Shown piece after piece: positions 1 through 6,900 of a stretch of DNA of 16,974 nt. Source of the stretch: BMS3Bbin07 sp036244995 (GTDB lineage: Bacteria; Nitrospirota; Thermodesulfovibrionia; Thermodesulfovibrionales; JdFR-85); contig BTTF01000050.1 in NCBI GenBank assembly GCA_036244995.1, forward strand, positions 1 to 16,974, written 5' to 3'. Position 1 is the stretch's first letter, and every line of letters starts with the position of its first letter. The position numbers and the translations under genes are program-made. The notes below the pieces were generated by a model. The model did not search any database. It was not told the origin of the DNA and worked only from the letters and a program-made list of their open reading frames with translations.

Positions 1-782
1 TCGAACTCTGCCTGTTTAAACGGGGGGGCAACCTTGTTTTTCACCATCTTTACCCTCACCCTTCCGCCAATCATCTCCTGGCCGTTTTTGATACTGTCGA
101 TCTTTCTGATGTCAAGTCTCATGGAAGAATAGAATTTCAGGGCCGTTCCTCCTGTGGTGGTTTCTGGATTGCCGAACATCACCCCTATCTTTATCCTTAA
201 CTGGTTGATAAAGACCACCGTTGTCAGAGACTTTGAGATTGCAGCAGTGAGTTTTCTGAGGGCCTGGCTCATCAGTCTTGCCTGTAGCCCCGGCAGACTG
301 TCTCCCATGTCTCCCTCTATCTCCGCTCTTGGAACAAGGGCTGCCACAGAGTCAATAACTACAATATCCACAGCGCCACTCCTCACAAGTGCCTCGGTCA
401 CCTCAAGCGCCTGCTCGCCTGTGTCAGGCTGTGATACAAGGAGGTCTTCAATGTTTACGCCTATTCTTTTTGCATAATTAATATCAAGGGCGTGCTCTGC
501 GTCAACAAATGCGGCTACCCCACCGGTCTTCTGTGCCTGTGCTATGGCGTTCAGCGCAAGGGTTGTTTTTCCCGAAGACTCGGGACCGTATATCTCGACA
601 ACCCTGCCGCGGGGAAATCCCCCTATTCCGGTTGCAATGTCAAGCCCGAGAGAACCGGTGGGGATACTCTGAATGCCCTCAACTGCCCCCTTTGCCCCCA
701 GGCGCATGATGGCCCCCTTTCCAAAGGACCTCTCAATCTGTGATATGGCCATTTCAAGGGCCTTGGCCTTGTCTTTATCCAT
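1..782 (-). CDS. recA: RecA recombinase, C-terminal part missing (window edge)
   Basis: RecA is the ATP-dependent strand-exchange protein of homologous recombination and the SOS co-protease, acting in the cytoplasm on single-stranded DNA. About 260 residues are visible, beginning MDKDKALEMAISQIERSFGK. The Walker A motif GPESSGKTT lies at residues 66-74, the same numbering as in E. coli, followed by the conserved DAEHALD and the Walker B-like VVIDSVAALVP. The last visible part carries the NQLR and TTTGG segments near loop L2. The usual length is about 345-350 residues, so roughly 90 are cut off by the window edge, not by mutation. The ATG overlaps the thpR stop by one base (TAATG) and has a strong AAGGAGG site five bases upstream, inside the end of thpR. 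I see no promoter or LexA-type operator of its own next to the start. Confidence 0.97.
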   Translation of the reverse strand, partial: MDKDKAKALEMAISQIERSFGKGAIMRLGAKGAVEGIQSIPTGSLGLDIATGIGGFPRGRVVEIYGPESSGKTTLALNAIAQAQKTGGVAAFVDAEHALDINYAKRIGVNIEDLLVSQPDTGEQALEVTEALVRSGAVDIVVIDSVAALVPRAEIEGDMGDSLPGLQARLMSQALRKLTAAISKSLTTVVFINQLRIKIGVMFGNPETTTGGTALKFYSSMRLDIRKIDSIKNGQEMIGGRVRVKMVKNKVAPPFKQAEF

Positions 783-1348
783 TAATCCTCCTTCCCCAGG
801 GGGGCTGAAAAAAGCCTTTCATATTCAGCGCCGGCGGGTTTAAGTGTGCTTTTCATCAATAAGACCTCTGATACATCTATTCTACCAAACTCTCTGTCCT
901 TGTATCCCCTGAGTTCCTTCAGCAGAGGCGTGAGTCCCTTTTGTGACTTCACCCTTGCAATGGTCAGGTGGGGCCTGAACTTTTTAGGTTCCCGTTCATA
1001 TCCAAGCAGTTCCATTGCCGACTCTATATTATTATACAAAAGATTCAGCTCTTCAGACCTGTTGATTCCAACCCAGAGGACACGGGGCCTCGAGTAATCC
1101 GGAAAAACCCCTGCTCCTGCCGCTGTCAGGTTGAATTTCCCGTGGAATAAAGCAACAGATTTCAGGGATGACTTTATCCTGTCCACGAGGGTTTCGTCTG
1201 TATTGCCCAGAAATTTGAGGGTGAGGTGAATGTGATCCCCGGAGAGCCATTTAACGTCCGGTGCAAACTTCTTCAGCCTTTTAATTAAGGACTCCAGCTC
1301 CTTTTTTATCTCATCACCAATATCTATAGCAATAAAACATCTCACCAC
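782..1348 (-). CDS. thpR: RNA 2',3'-cyclic phosphodiesterase (LigT/ThpR family)
   Basis: This is a 2H phosphoesterase of 188 residues, the usual size for the family. Both catalytic HxTx motifs are present: HLTL at residues 41-44 and HLTI at 127-130 (context RPHLTIAR). Family members hydrolyse 2',3'-cyclic phosphate ends of RNA to 2'-phosphates and show RNA ligase activity in vitro; the cellular role is unsettled. The start must be GTG: two consecutive GTG codons occur (1348 and 1345), and the ATGs just upstream are in another frame and stop at once. An AGGGA ribosome site sits five to six bases before the first GTG. The second GTG would give the more family-like N-terminus MRCFIAIDI. It lies 18 bp after pncC and overlaps recA by one base, so the three genes are probably cotranscribed. 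Confidence 0.93.
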   Translation of the reverse strand: MVRCFIAIDIGDEIKKELESLIKRLKKFAPDVKWLSGDHIHLTLKFLGNTDETLVDRIKSSLKSVALFHGKFNLTAAGAGVFPDYSRPRVLWVGINRSEELNLLYNNIESAMELLGYEREPKKFRPHLTIARVKSQKGLTPLLKELRGYKDREFGRIDVSEVLLMKSTLKPAGAEYERLFSAPLGKED

Positions 1349-1366
1349 ATCATCCCTGCCCCCTCG

Positions 1367-1849
1367 TTACCCCTTTACCACCTTTAACAGTAGCTTTAGC
1401 GCCGCAAGCGCTGCGCTTTCCTTAATCTCCCCTCTGTCTCCGGTGAATCTCATCTCCCTCGAAAGGGTTTGGGTTCCGGTACTTACCGCCATATAGACAA
1501 GCCCCGCTTCTTTATCCTCAAGTACGTCGGGTCCAAGATTGCCGGTAGTTGAAATTGAGCACTCTGTTCCTGTACGCTGCCTTACCTTTTCAGCCATATC
1601 TCTTGCTGTCTCCTCACTCACCACTCCGTGGGTCGAAATGATTTCAGGGGAGACTCCCAGTATTCTCTCCTTTGACTCGATTGAATATGTGACAACTCCC
1701 GCCTCAAAAAAGGCACTTGCACCAGGAAGTGAAGTTATATAATGGCTGATAAGGCCCCCGGTACATGACTCAGCTACTGAGAGTGTTAACCCCTTCTCCC
1801 TGAAAACTCCATGTATCCCGGATACAACTTCAAAAGTGTTTTTATCCAT
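1367..1849 (-). CDS. pncC: Nicotinamide-nucleotide amidohydrolase, CinA C-terminal domain (PncC)
   Basis: This 160-residue protein is the CinA C-terminal domain standing alone. PncC deamidates NMN to nicotinate mononucleotide, returning pyridine nucleotide to NAD synthesis. The signature AESCTGG (residues 26-32) carries the conserved serine, Ser28. The YSIESKERILGV segment gives Tyr55 and Lys60, and a divergent phosphate-loop-like STTGNLGPD follows. Full-length CinA is about 410-430 residues with an N-terminal MoCF-like (COG1058) domain. That domain is absent here, with no remnant in the repeat-filled upstream spacer, so this is the short PncC form and not an obvious truncation. The ATG follows an AT-rich TATAATTA stretch with no Shine-Dalgarno. 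The gene is read in the same direction as pgpA upstream and thpR downstream. Confidence 0.92.
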   Translation of the reverse strand: MDKNTFEVVSGIHGVFREKGLTLSVAESCTGGLISHYITSLPGASAFFEAGVVTYSIESKERILGVSPEIISTHGVVSEETARDMAEKVRQRTGTECSISTTGNLGPDVLEDKEAGLVYMAVSTGTQTLSREMRFTGDRGEIKESAALAALKLLLKVVKG

Positions 1850-1862
1850 TAATTATAATAAC

Positions 1863-1964
1863 TTTACCGCAGATGCTCAGAGAATTTTGCCTGTTTTTTT
1901 GGCTTCCTGAAATATATATTTCTCTTAAACTTTTCTCTGCGCCCTCTGCGTCCTCTGCGGTAAA
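1863..1964. repeat. Intergenic repeat element with 11-bp inverted ends and 9-bp tandem units
   Basis: This spacer between pgpA and pncC is bounded by a perfect 11-bp inverted repeat: TTTACCGCAGA at 1863-1873 and TCTGCGGTAAA at 1954-1964. The right end contains three 9-bp units, CTCTGCGCC, CTCTGCGTC and CTCTGCGGT (1935-1961). The left end has a degenerate partner (CAGAG after the inverted repeat). The middle is AT-rich with a T run. From general experience, CGCAGAG-type tandem units recur between genes in many environmental bacterial genomes; I could not check copy number here. No transposase or clear target-site duplication is seen. Confidence 0.7.
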
Positions 1965-1972
1965 TAATTTTT

Positions 1973-2437
1973 TCAGCCTTTACTTATAACCAAAATCAAC
2001 CTCAACACAAGATTAGCATAAACCCCTGCAAGTATATCATCTATCATTATTCCGAGTCCACCTGGTATGCGTCTTTCGAGTTGTCTGATGGGGGTGGGTT
2101 TGACTATGTCAAAGGCCCTGAAGAGAAAAAATGCAAGGATGGCATTGGGCATGCTGAAGGGGATAAGGAAGACGGAGACGAGGTATCCTGCAAACTCATC
2201 CACCACAATATGTGAACTATCCTTCTCGTTCAGCAATCTTTCAGTCGTGTCCGAGACCAGAACTCCTGCAATAAACCCGACGGGTATGATTATGGAAAGC
2301 AGCAGCACATCCGGGCGAAACACTATATAAATCAGGCAGGCGAGGGCACTGCCGGCCGTGCCTGGTGCTATGGGAGAGTACCCTATGGGGCCAAGTGTTG
2401 CAATAAACCTGAATATATCATCCTTTTTCACTATCAA
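1973..2437 (-). CDS. pgpA: Phosphatidylglycerophosphatase A
   Basis: PgpA removes the phosphate from phosphatidylglycerol phosphate at the inner membrane, giving phosphatidylglycerol. The 154-residue protein has the family hallmarks in order: GYSPIAPGTAGS near the N-terminus, IVVDEFAGYLVS in the middle, the FRAFDIVKPTPIRQLE segment, and PGGLGIMIDDILAGVYANL near the C-terminus. It also has several hydrophobic segments. It is slightly shorter than E. coli PgpA (about 170). No in-frame ATG exists at the front: the reading frame opens at TTG 2437 or GTG 2431, with no Shine-Dalgarno before either. An extended -10-like TGTTATAAT directly abuts the start. The stop lies only nine bases before the repeat element that separates it from pncC. 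Confidence 0.93.
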   Translation of the reverse strand: MIVKKDDIFRFIATLGPIGYSPIAPGTAGSALACLIYIVFRPDVLLLSIIIPVGFIAGVLVSDTTERLLNEKDSSHIVVDEFAGYLVSVFLIPFSMPNAILAFFLFRAFDIVKPTPIRQLERRIPGGLGIMIDDILAGVYANLVLRLILVISKG

Positions 2438-2445
2438 TTATAACA
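2437..2445 (-). promoter_or_regulatory. Candidate extended -10 promoter for pgpA
   Basis: Read on the minus strand, the sequence TGT-TATAAT ends where the pgpA frame opens. It combines a TGn extension with a perfect -10 hexamer. No convincing -35 is present (CGAGGT at 17-bp spacing). Transcription would start at about the GTG at 2431, implying a leaderless or near-leaderless message. This is inference from motif match and from the missing Shine-Dalgarno. Confidence 0.3.
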
Positions 2446-2450
2446 GTAGT

Positions 2451-2467
2451 GGCGAGGTTACCTCGCC
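2451..2467. repeat. Small perfect palindrome (7-bp stem, 3-nt loop)
   Basis: GGCGAGG-TTA-CCTCGCC forms a perfect GC-rich hairpin between tRNA-Gln and pgpA. No T-run follows it in the minus direction, so it is a poor intrinsic terminator for the tRNA transcript. On the plus strand only a weak T-rich stretch follows. It could be an RNA-processing or rho-independent-like stop for the tRNA, or a dispersed palindromic repeat. Confidence 0.6.
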
Positions 2468-2510
2468 TTCCTTATAAGTTTTAAGAATGGGGGAATGGAG
2501 GGAGAAAGAA

Positions 2511-2577
2511 CCTGGAGACCTGGAGATTTGGAGGACTCCATTACTCCAACTTGTTTCGTTTGCTCCATCACTCCAGG
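2511..2577. repeat. Array of 8-bp units in both orientations (TGGAG / CTCCA)
   Basis: Seven octamers run head to tail. In one orientation are cctggaga, cctggaga and tttggagg (2511-2534). In the opposite orientation are actccatt and actccaac (2535-2550), then after 11 bases gctccatc and actccagg (2562-2577). The outermost 7 bp, CCTGGAG and CTCCAGG, are perfectly complementary, so the whole array can fold. It lies just downstream of tRNA-Gln in the tRNA's reading direction. No open reading frame explains it. Confidence 0.65.
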
Positions 2578-2586
2578 TATTATCCC

Positions 2587-2661
2587 TGGCTGGGGCGGGT
2601 GGATTCGAACCACCACATGGGAGATCCAAAATCTCCTGACTTGCCGTTTGTCGACGCCCCA
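2587..2661 (-). tRNA. tRNA-Gln (anticodon UUG), CCA encoded
   Basis: Read on the minus strand, this 75-nt stretch folds as a full cloverleaf. The seven-base acceptor TGGGGCG pairs with CGCCCCA, the D stem is GAC/GTC, the anticodon stem is GGAGA/TCTCC with loop TTTTGGA, and the T arm is GGTGG/CCACC with loop TTCGAAT. The discriminator is G and CCA is encoded. The anticodon TTG reads CAA and CAG glutamine codons. The overall pattern closely resembles E. coli glutamine tRNA, including the weak first pair region TGGGG. No duplicated tRNA 3' end (attachment-site scar) was seen nearby. Confidence 0.96.
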
Positions 2662-2780
2662 AATATCATAAATTCATAAATAACAGAAAACAGGAAGCCA
2701 TCAAGGTCCGTAAGAATGCCGGGCAGTTGCCTGCGTATGTTTAATTTTCCGATAATATGCAGTCTGTTGTCAAGGCAGCA

Positions 2781-2804
2781 CCTCCAATCCTCCAATCCTC
2801 CCCT
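2781..2804. repeat. 8-bp direct repeats against the -35 of the polysaccharide operon promoter
   Basis: Two identical octamers CCTCCAAT (2781-2788, 2789-2796) are followed by a partial third, CCTCCCCT (2797-2804). The array ends two bases before the TTGACA of the promoter. The unit resembles the CTCCA octamers on the other side of tRNA-Gln (2535-2577). It could be a protein-binding site for an activator or repressor, or just another copy of the same dispersed repeat. Confidence 0.6.
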
Positions 2805-2806
2805 TG

Positions 2807-2836
2807 TTGACAGTACAATGAGACAAGTTTTATAAT
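2807..2836 (+). promoter_or_regulatory. Sigma-70 type promoter of the surface-polysaccharide operon
   Basis: TTGACA (2807-2812) and TATAAT (2831-2836) both match the housekeeping consensus perfectly, with an 18-bp spacer. The predicted start near 2843 leaves a leader of about 48 nt before the first gene. It faces the seven-gene operon and is the only strong promoter seen in front of it. Confidence 0.75.
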
Positions 2837-2852
2837 TTCATTCAAATCCCGG

Positions 2853-2871
2853 AAGATGCAGGATGCATCTT
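2853..2871 (+). promoter_or_regulatory. Hairpin in the 5' leader of the polysaccharide operon
   Basis: AAGATGCA-GGA-TGCATCTT gives a perfect 8-bp stem with a 3-nt loop. It lies inside the predicted leader, about 10 nt after the expected transcription start and 19 nt before the first start codon. The stem is too AT-rich, and the following T tract too short, for a convincing terminator. A protein operator or an RNA element affecting translation of the first gene is possible. Confidence 0.4.
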
Positions 2872-2890
2872 TATCTGATTAAAATAATTG

Positions 2891-3916
2891 ATGCAAGATG
2901 ATATAAAAAGTATACTTCCTGAAGACGAAGAGGAGAGGACCCTCCTTGATTACTGGCGTGTATTGGTAAAACGCAAGCGGCTGATAATCATACTTGTATT
3001 TGTATCCGTCTTTGCTACTGCAATAACCTCCCTGTTTGAGACGAACATTTATCAATCAAAGACTGTCATTGCACCGGTCAGTGACAGCGGAGGGAAGGGA
3101 AGAAAATTGGCTGCCCTTGCATCACGACTTACCGGTATGCCGAGAATTACCCTGCCCGGCTCGGCAAGCTCGTCGGAAATTATTGCACTATTAAACTCAA
3201 ATATCCTCAGGCAAGAAATTATCAGGAAGTATAATCTCTTGCCGGTGCTCTTTTATAAACAGTGGGACGAGGAAAAGAAAGAGTGGGAAAAGGATGATTC
3301 CTTTGATTTTAACCCTTTTAAATTAATCGGAACTATTGTTAAGGTTATCAGACCTGAAAACAAGGTAACATTAAAGAAAGAGAAGGAAGAGGAGGAAGGA
3401 ATCCCTTCCATGTGGGATGGGCTCAGGGCACTTGATAATATGGTCCGGGTTAATGATAATATTGACAGGAATACAATTGAAATCTCGGTTGACTTTTATG
3501 ACCCGGAAAAGGCAGCAGCAATACTTGAAGATTTTTTGACAACACTTAACAGTCATATGAGTGATGAAGCAAAAAGAGTGGCAAATACCAACAGAAGATA
3601 TCTCGAAGATCAGTTGAAAACCACTTCAGATCCCTTTATAAAACAGAAGATATACACCCTGATTGCCCATCAGGTAGAGACGTCCATAATGGCAGAGGTA
3701 AAGGAAAATTTTGCATTCAAGGTCATTGATCCACCGACGGTGCCTGACAGAAAGATAAAGCCGAAGAGGGCCTTGATGGTAATATTAAGTTTTTTGCTCT
3801 CACTGTTTGCAGGGGTATTCCTTGCTTTTTTCCTGGAAAATATAGAGAGGGCCAGGCTTAGGGCTAAATATAGAGAGAGGACAGCCAATATAAAAACGGA
3901 GGGGGAGGATGTCTGA
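2891..3916 (+). CDS. Wzz-type polysaccharide co-polymerase (chain-length determinant), no kinase domain
   Basis: This is an inner-membrane co-polymerase that would set chain length and link synthesis to export. The 341-residue protein has the family layout. A short acidic cytoplasmic N-terminus (DEEERTLLDYWRVLVKRKR) leads into TM1 at about residues 31-50. A long periplasmic part with charged, helical stretches follows. A proline motif (PPTVPDRKIKP, 281-291) then comes just before TM2 at about 293-313. It lacks the cytoplasmic tyrosine-kinase domain of Wzc-like proteins, and no separate kinase is in the window. The ATG at 2891 is preferred; a TTG sits one codon earlier and a stop lies just before it. 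No clear Shine-Dalgarno precedes it. It overlaps the next gene by 8 bp and is the first gene of the operon. Confidence 0.88.
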   Translation: MQDDIKSILPEDEEERTLLDYWRVLVKRKRLIIILVFVSVFATAITSLFETNIYQSKTVIAPVSDSGGKGRKLAALASRLTGMPRITLPGSASSSEIIALLNSNILRQEIIRKYNLLPVLFYKQWDEEKKEWEKDDSFDFNPFKLIGTIVKVIRPENKVTLKKEKEEEEGIPSMWDGLRALDNMVRVNDNIDRNTIEISVDFYDPEKAAAILEDFLTTLNSHMSDEAKRVANTNRRYLEDQLKTTSDPFIKQKIYTLIAHQVETSIMAEVKENFAFKVIDPPTVPDRKIKPKRALMVILSFLLSLFAGVFLAFFLENIERARLRAKYRERTANIKTEGEDV

Positions 3917-6900
3917 AGACATAAGCCGGGGGTTGAAAATCAGGAAAAGATTCTACTTATATTCCGGATTCCGGATTCCGGTCTCTCTGTTCTGCGTTCT
4001 CCTTGTTGCCTGTTTGCTCTCCCCTTTTGCTGTCTATGCCGATAACGGTAGTGCAGTATTACGGACAACCACAATACAACCAACTCAGCAGCAAATAGAA
4101 CAATTACAGAAACTCTCCCCTGCTCAGAGAGAGGCCATAGAGAGAAGGCTTGGCGTTACCGGAGGAGCACTTACCCCCGAAGCCGTAAAAACATTTAAGG
4201 AAATGCCCGGGGTTAAAGGCCTGACTCCTGAAGATATAGAGAAGGGCAGAAAGCTCCTTGATAAAAAGAAAACGGTTGTAAAAGAAGAGAAGAAGGAAGG
4301 AGAACAGGAGACAACAAAAAAAAGAGGCGGAGAAGAAATACGCACCCGCTCATTATTTGACAGATACAGAACTGTTGGAGCTTATCAAGACATTTCAACT
4401 GCTTTAAGACCTTTCGGTTATGAGTTCTTCAAAAAGGCATCGCTGATGCCCCACCAGGATATTTCTGTTACATCCGACTATATAATAGGTCCCGGTGATG
4501 AGATCAGACTCATGATGTGGGGCAGGGTAAATGCCCAGTATGTCCTTACTGTTGACAGGGACGGCAATATAAATATTCCGGAAATCGGTCCCCTTTCCGT
4601 TACGGGTATGCGTTTTGCGGATATGAAGAAGTTTGTCATTCGAAATGCCGAACAGATAGTTGGTGCAAAGGCGAATGTTACAATGGGTGATTTGAAAAGC
4701 ATCCAGGTCTTTGTGCTTGGCGAGGTTCAAAGACCGGGCAGCTATACCCTTGACCCATTTTCAACAATAACAAATGCTATTTTAGCTGCCGGGGGTCCGA
4801 CAGGAATTGGTTCCCTGCGAAATATCCGGCTGAAGAGAAACAGGAGAGCTGTATTTGTGATGGATTTTTACGACCTCCTCCTGAAGGGTGACAAGTCTCA
4901 GGATGAAGTGCTTCAGTCCGGGGATGTGGTCTTCGTTCCTACCGTAGGACCGTTGGTCGGCATTGCCGGCAATGTTAAAAGACCTGCCATTTATGAACTC
5001 AAGGGTAAATATGACCTTAAAAACCTTTTTGAACTTGCAGGAGGGATAATCCCGTCTGCCTATACACAGCAGATACAGGTTGAGAGGATTCAGAAGAATG
5101 AGAGACAGGTGGTTATTGATATTGATGATAAGGACCTGACCAGATCAAAGGATGTTATGCTTCAGGACGCAGACCTGGTAAAGGTGTTTTCAATAGTTGA
5201 AAAGGTGAGGAATGTTGTTTACCTGAACGGAAACGTCAAACGCCCCGGCAAATATGAACTCAAGCCCGGAATGAGGGTTGGAGATTTAATAAAGGATGAG
5301 AATGATCTGCTGAAAGAGACATATTTTGACTATGCACTGGTTAAACGGCTGACCCCTCCTGATCTTGAAGTAAAGTTGATTCCCTTTGACCTCGGAAAAG
5401 TGATTTTTCATGATGATGCTGAAAACAATATCAAGTTGCAGCCGGAGGATTCAATTTATATTTTTTCAAAATGGTTGTTCCTTGAAAAACCGTTTGTGAC
5501 TGTTGAAGGTGAAGTAAGGAGTCTTAAAACCGGTAAGAATTCTGAGGAACTGGTTGAAAAGTCGGCAAAAAAAATCGAAATGAAATTAAAGCTTGAAAAT
5601 TTGAAGGCTGAACTTGAAAACCTGAAGTCAAAAGCCGAGGAGATGAAATTAAACGAAACAACAGATTTTGAAAAAATGAAGTTAGAGATTAAAGCAATGG
5701 AATTGAAAATCAGGCAGAAGGAATTAGAGGCAACAAAGACATCCGATAAGATCAAGCTTGATTTGATTAAAAACCTTAAAGTCCGGGATGCAATACTTTC
5801 AGCAGGAAATCTCACAAAGGATGCCTATCTTAAAAAAGGCGAAATTCTAAGGCGTGATAAAGACGGGACGGTTTCGCGAATATACTTTAATGTCAGGAAA
5901 GCAATGGCTGAAGACCCGGAAGAAAATATCCTGCTTCAGGCGTATGACAGAATAATTATTCATTCGATATGGGAAGAAAAATATAAACAGACAGTTTCTG
6001 TAGAAGGTGATGTCCTGAACCCCGGGGTATATCAATTTACGGAAGGCATGAAGGTGAGCGACCTTGTCTTTGCAGCAGGCAATGTCCTTGAATCAGCATA
6101 TCTGGATAAAGCCGAGATATCATCGCAGAGTATAAAAGGCGGCAAGAGCATGAGGGGAGAGTATAAAACGATAAACCTGAGAAAGGCCCTCAGAGGCGAC
6201 CATGTCCAAAACCTTTCTTTAAACCCCTATGACAGGTTGTATGTAAAACGCATTTCAGAATGGCAGGAAGAGCTGTTTGTCACTGTTAGCGGAGAGGTAA
6301 GATTCCCCGGTAAATACATTATTAAAAAAGGTGAGAGGTTGTCCGAGCTTATTGAAAGGGCAGGCGGATATTCGGGAAAGGCGTATCTGAAGGGCGCAGT
6401 TTTTATGAGGGAACGCGTAAGAAAACTGCAGCAGAAGCAGATTGATGAGATGGTAGACAGGCTCGAAAGGGAACTCATGAGCGCCGGAACAGCACAGATG
6501 GCAACTGCGGCTTCTCCGGCAGAGGCCAAGATGATGAAGCTGGAGGTAGAACAGAAGAGACGGTTTATTGCAAAACTCGCTTCAGTTAAGGCTAAAGGCA
6601 GGATAGCGGTTCAGCTATATCCTCCGGATAAGCTGAAGGAGACTTCATATGACATTGAACTCGAAGACGGCGATTCCTTATATATACCCACGGACCCGAT
6701 GACAGTTCAGGTAATAGGTTCTGTTTATAGCCAGAATGCCTTTGTGTATGAAAAAGACAAGAAGGAGTATAACGACTACATAGACCTTGCCGGTGGTTAT
6801 ACCAAAAACGCCGATAAGGATAATGTATATATACTGAAGGCCAATGGTGTTGCAATGAAAGTAAGCAATGGGTTCCTTGGTCTTTCATGGAACAGTGACA

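Noticed and set aside
1861..1966. Insertion sequence or complete MITE
   Set aside because: No transposase frame and no clear target-site duplication flank the inverted ends; it is called only as a repeat element.
2587..2661. Integration site of a genomic island at tRNA-Gln
   Set aside because: No integrase and no second copy of the tRNA 3' end were seen within the window, and the neighbouring operon has normal-looking coding sequence.
2580..2795. Minus-strand open frame of 71 codons, and an overlapping 74-codon one (2438-2662)
   Set aside because: Both run through the tRNA-Gln gene and the short-unit repeats and have no recognisable protein features; they are by-products of the tRNA and repeat sequence.
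2511..2804. CRISPR-like array around tRNA-Gln
   Set aside because: The units are only 8 bp with no unique spacers of constant length and no cas genes; these are short tandem repeats.
4005..4020. Firm call of a lipoprotein signal in the SLBB protein (LVAC before Cys35)
   Set aside because: The residues after the cysteine stay hydrophobic and a good signal-peptidase I site (VYA) follows at 42-44, so lipoprotein processing is left as an open possibility only.
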